Shown piece by piece: positions 63,512-64,000 of a DNA stretch of 64,000 bases. The stretch spans positions 36,145 to 100,144 of the forward strand of contig CASDOW010000007.1 of NCBI GenBank assembly GCA_949282195.1, written 5' to 3'. The notes below the pieces were generated by a model. That model saw nothing but the letters and a program-made list of their open reading frames with translations. It was not told where the DNA came from and did not search any database. This DNA comes from an uncultured bacterium (GTDB lineage: Bacteria > Cyanobacteriota > Vampirovibrionia > Gastranaerophilales > Gastranaerophilaceae). Numbering within the stretch: the stretch's first letter is position 1; each line of letters begins with the position of its first letter. The position numbers were made by a program, and so were the translations under genes.

Positions 63512-63726
63512 ATGATTGAAACAGGCAAAAAATACAAACTTAAAAGATTAAAGGCTTTAAAAACTCTGATAATGAGTATTACAAAGTAATTGGTTTCTAT
63601 AACTTCGACACTGTAATTTGTGAAAACGCCTACGGAGAAAGATTTGTATTTATGAAAGAGTTTTTAATAGACCCACAAAAGCCTGATGATATCTATTCAG
63701 ATTTGATACTTGAAAGGAATAAATAA
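63512..63726 (+). pseudogene. small orphan gene, frameshifted after codon 10
   Basis: ATG 63512 (after AAGAGGTAGCA) begins MIETGKKYKLK and this frame closes early at TAA. Adding one A in the AAAA run at 63542-63545 moves to the other frame, which reads KIKGFKNSDNEYYKVIG and then FYNFDTVICENAYGERFVF to DLILERNK, stop 63724-63726. The second frame uses neighbour-like codons and overlaps the next ATG by one base (TAATG), as real tandem genes do. So a 71-residue gene with a one-base deletion, or a sequence error. Family unknown. Confidence 0.65.
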
Positions 63727-63935
63727 TGACAGAAAAAGACTATGCACTTTATGGAACAAAGGTTTTGAATTTAAAAACACAAGAAATCGGCTTATTGATT
63801 TGTATTTGGAAAAATAAGTTTGCTGATGCTGAGATAGATTATGCAACTTGCGTTGATAAGCAGGGCAAAAGGTACAATATAGAGCTTGATAACATACGAG
63901 GATTTGAAGATGATTTTTGCAAAGCGAACAGTTGA
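63726..63935 (+). CDS. small phage-like orphan protein
   Basis: 69 aa (MTEKDYALYGTKVLNLKTQE). It overlaps the previous gene by one base, a coupling pattern. The beta-strand-like text (LLICIWKNKFADAEIDYATC) and Cys/Asp residues give no known motif; the size, position and coupling resemble small accessory genes of prophages and conjugative elements. No TM or signal peptide. Beyond it the window ends within about 65 bases without a clear further gene. Confidence 0.6.
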   Translation: MTEKDYALYGTKVLNLKTQEIGLLICIWKNKFADAEIDYATCVDKQGKRYNIELDNIRGFEDDFCKANS

Positions 63936-64000
63936 ACCTACGGTGAAACTTGTGAGCCTGTATCTGAAATGGAGCGTAGCGAAATGAAAGTGAAAAATAA

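Noticed and set aside
63936..64000. Further gene starting at ATG 63969
   Set aside because: Only ten codons remain before the edge and there is no good ribosome site.

Overview
Low-GC (roughly 30%) bacterial chromosome segment from an organism with an outer membrane. Evidence for the outer membrane is lipid A genes (lpxD-lpxC-fabZ-lpxA), a heptose adenylyltransferase, an autotransporter-type barrel protein and flagellar stator genes motA/motB. The lpxD-lpxC-fabZ-lpxA order, a cyanobacterial-looking tRNA-Glu and the many short secreted or orphan proteins suggest a gut Melainabacteria/Gastranaerophilales-type member of the Cyanobacteriota. That placement is inference; no rRNA or long marker gene is present to prove it.

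Layout. (1) 1-16479, minus strand: two back-to-back gene trains. The upstream one (16479 to 6413) carries a zinc-ribbon AAA ATPase, an acyltransferase, a ROK kinase, mfd and a parvulin-type foldase, and ends at a strong hairpin terminator. After the terminator come rfaE2, lpxD, lpxC, fabZ, lpxA, an M29 aminopeptidase, a polyprenyl diphosphate synthase and a membrane protein cut by the window edge. (2) 16606-24326, plus strand mainly: pdxJ, rplU-rpmA, tRNA-Asp, a 631-aa orphan protein, a divergent ArsR/Zn-Cd P-type ATPase pair with three SmtB-like operators, an acidic coiled-coil protein and tRNA-Glu. (3) 24395-37755: a metalloprotease-like protein with 34-aa repeats, a divergent dxs with a perfect palindrome in its promoter, a TPR protein, an NfnA/SudB-like flavoprotein, two LeuC-family dehydratases, a PBP4-type carboxypeptidase, a patatin and motAB. 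(4) 37752-46905: cell-surface genes, namely an EF-hand/coiled-coil/CHAP-like protein, a fused glycosyltransferase, a Pmp-like autotransporter, a degenerate M48 protein and orphans. (5) 47035-53397: small redox and stress regulons. A LysR gene sits by two acetyltransferase genes that share the same operator-promoter block in inverted orientation; a MarR gene and a cupin gene share another operator. (6) 53757-63935: accessory, defence-like DNA. A nuclease-fold protein, a frameshifted membrane protein and a BRO-N protein lie divergent to a TerB / BrxD-like ATPase / Lhr-like helicase / ion-channel cluster, followed by small phage-like genes.

The best candidate for a poorly described system is the 56640-62907 cluster: a membrane-anchored TerB-domain protein, a BREX-type ATPase (BrxD family), an Lhr-like helicase and a voltage-gated-type cation channel, tightly packed and without the other BREX genes. 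A second pattern is a run of single-base frameshifts or in-frame stops at five places between 50.2 and 63.7 kb, mostly in short homopolymers. It could reflect gene decay, phase variation or assembly error.
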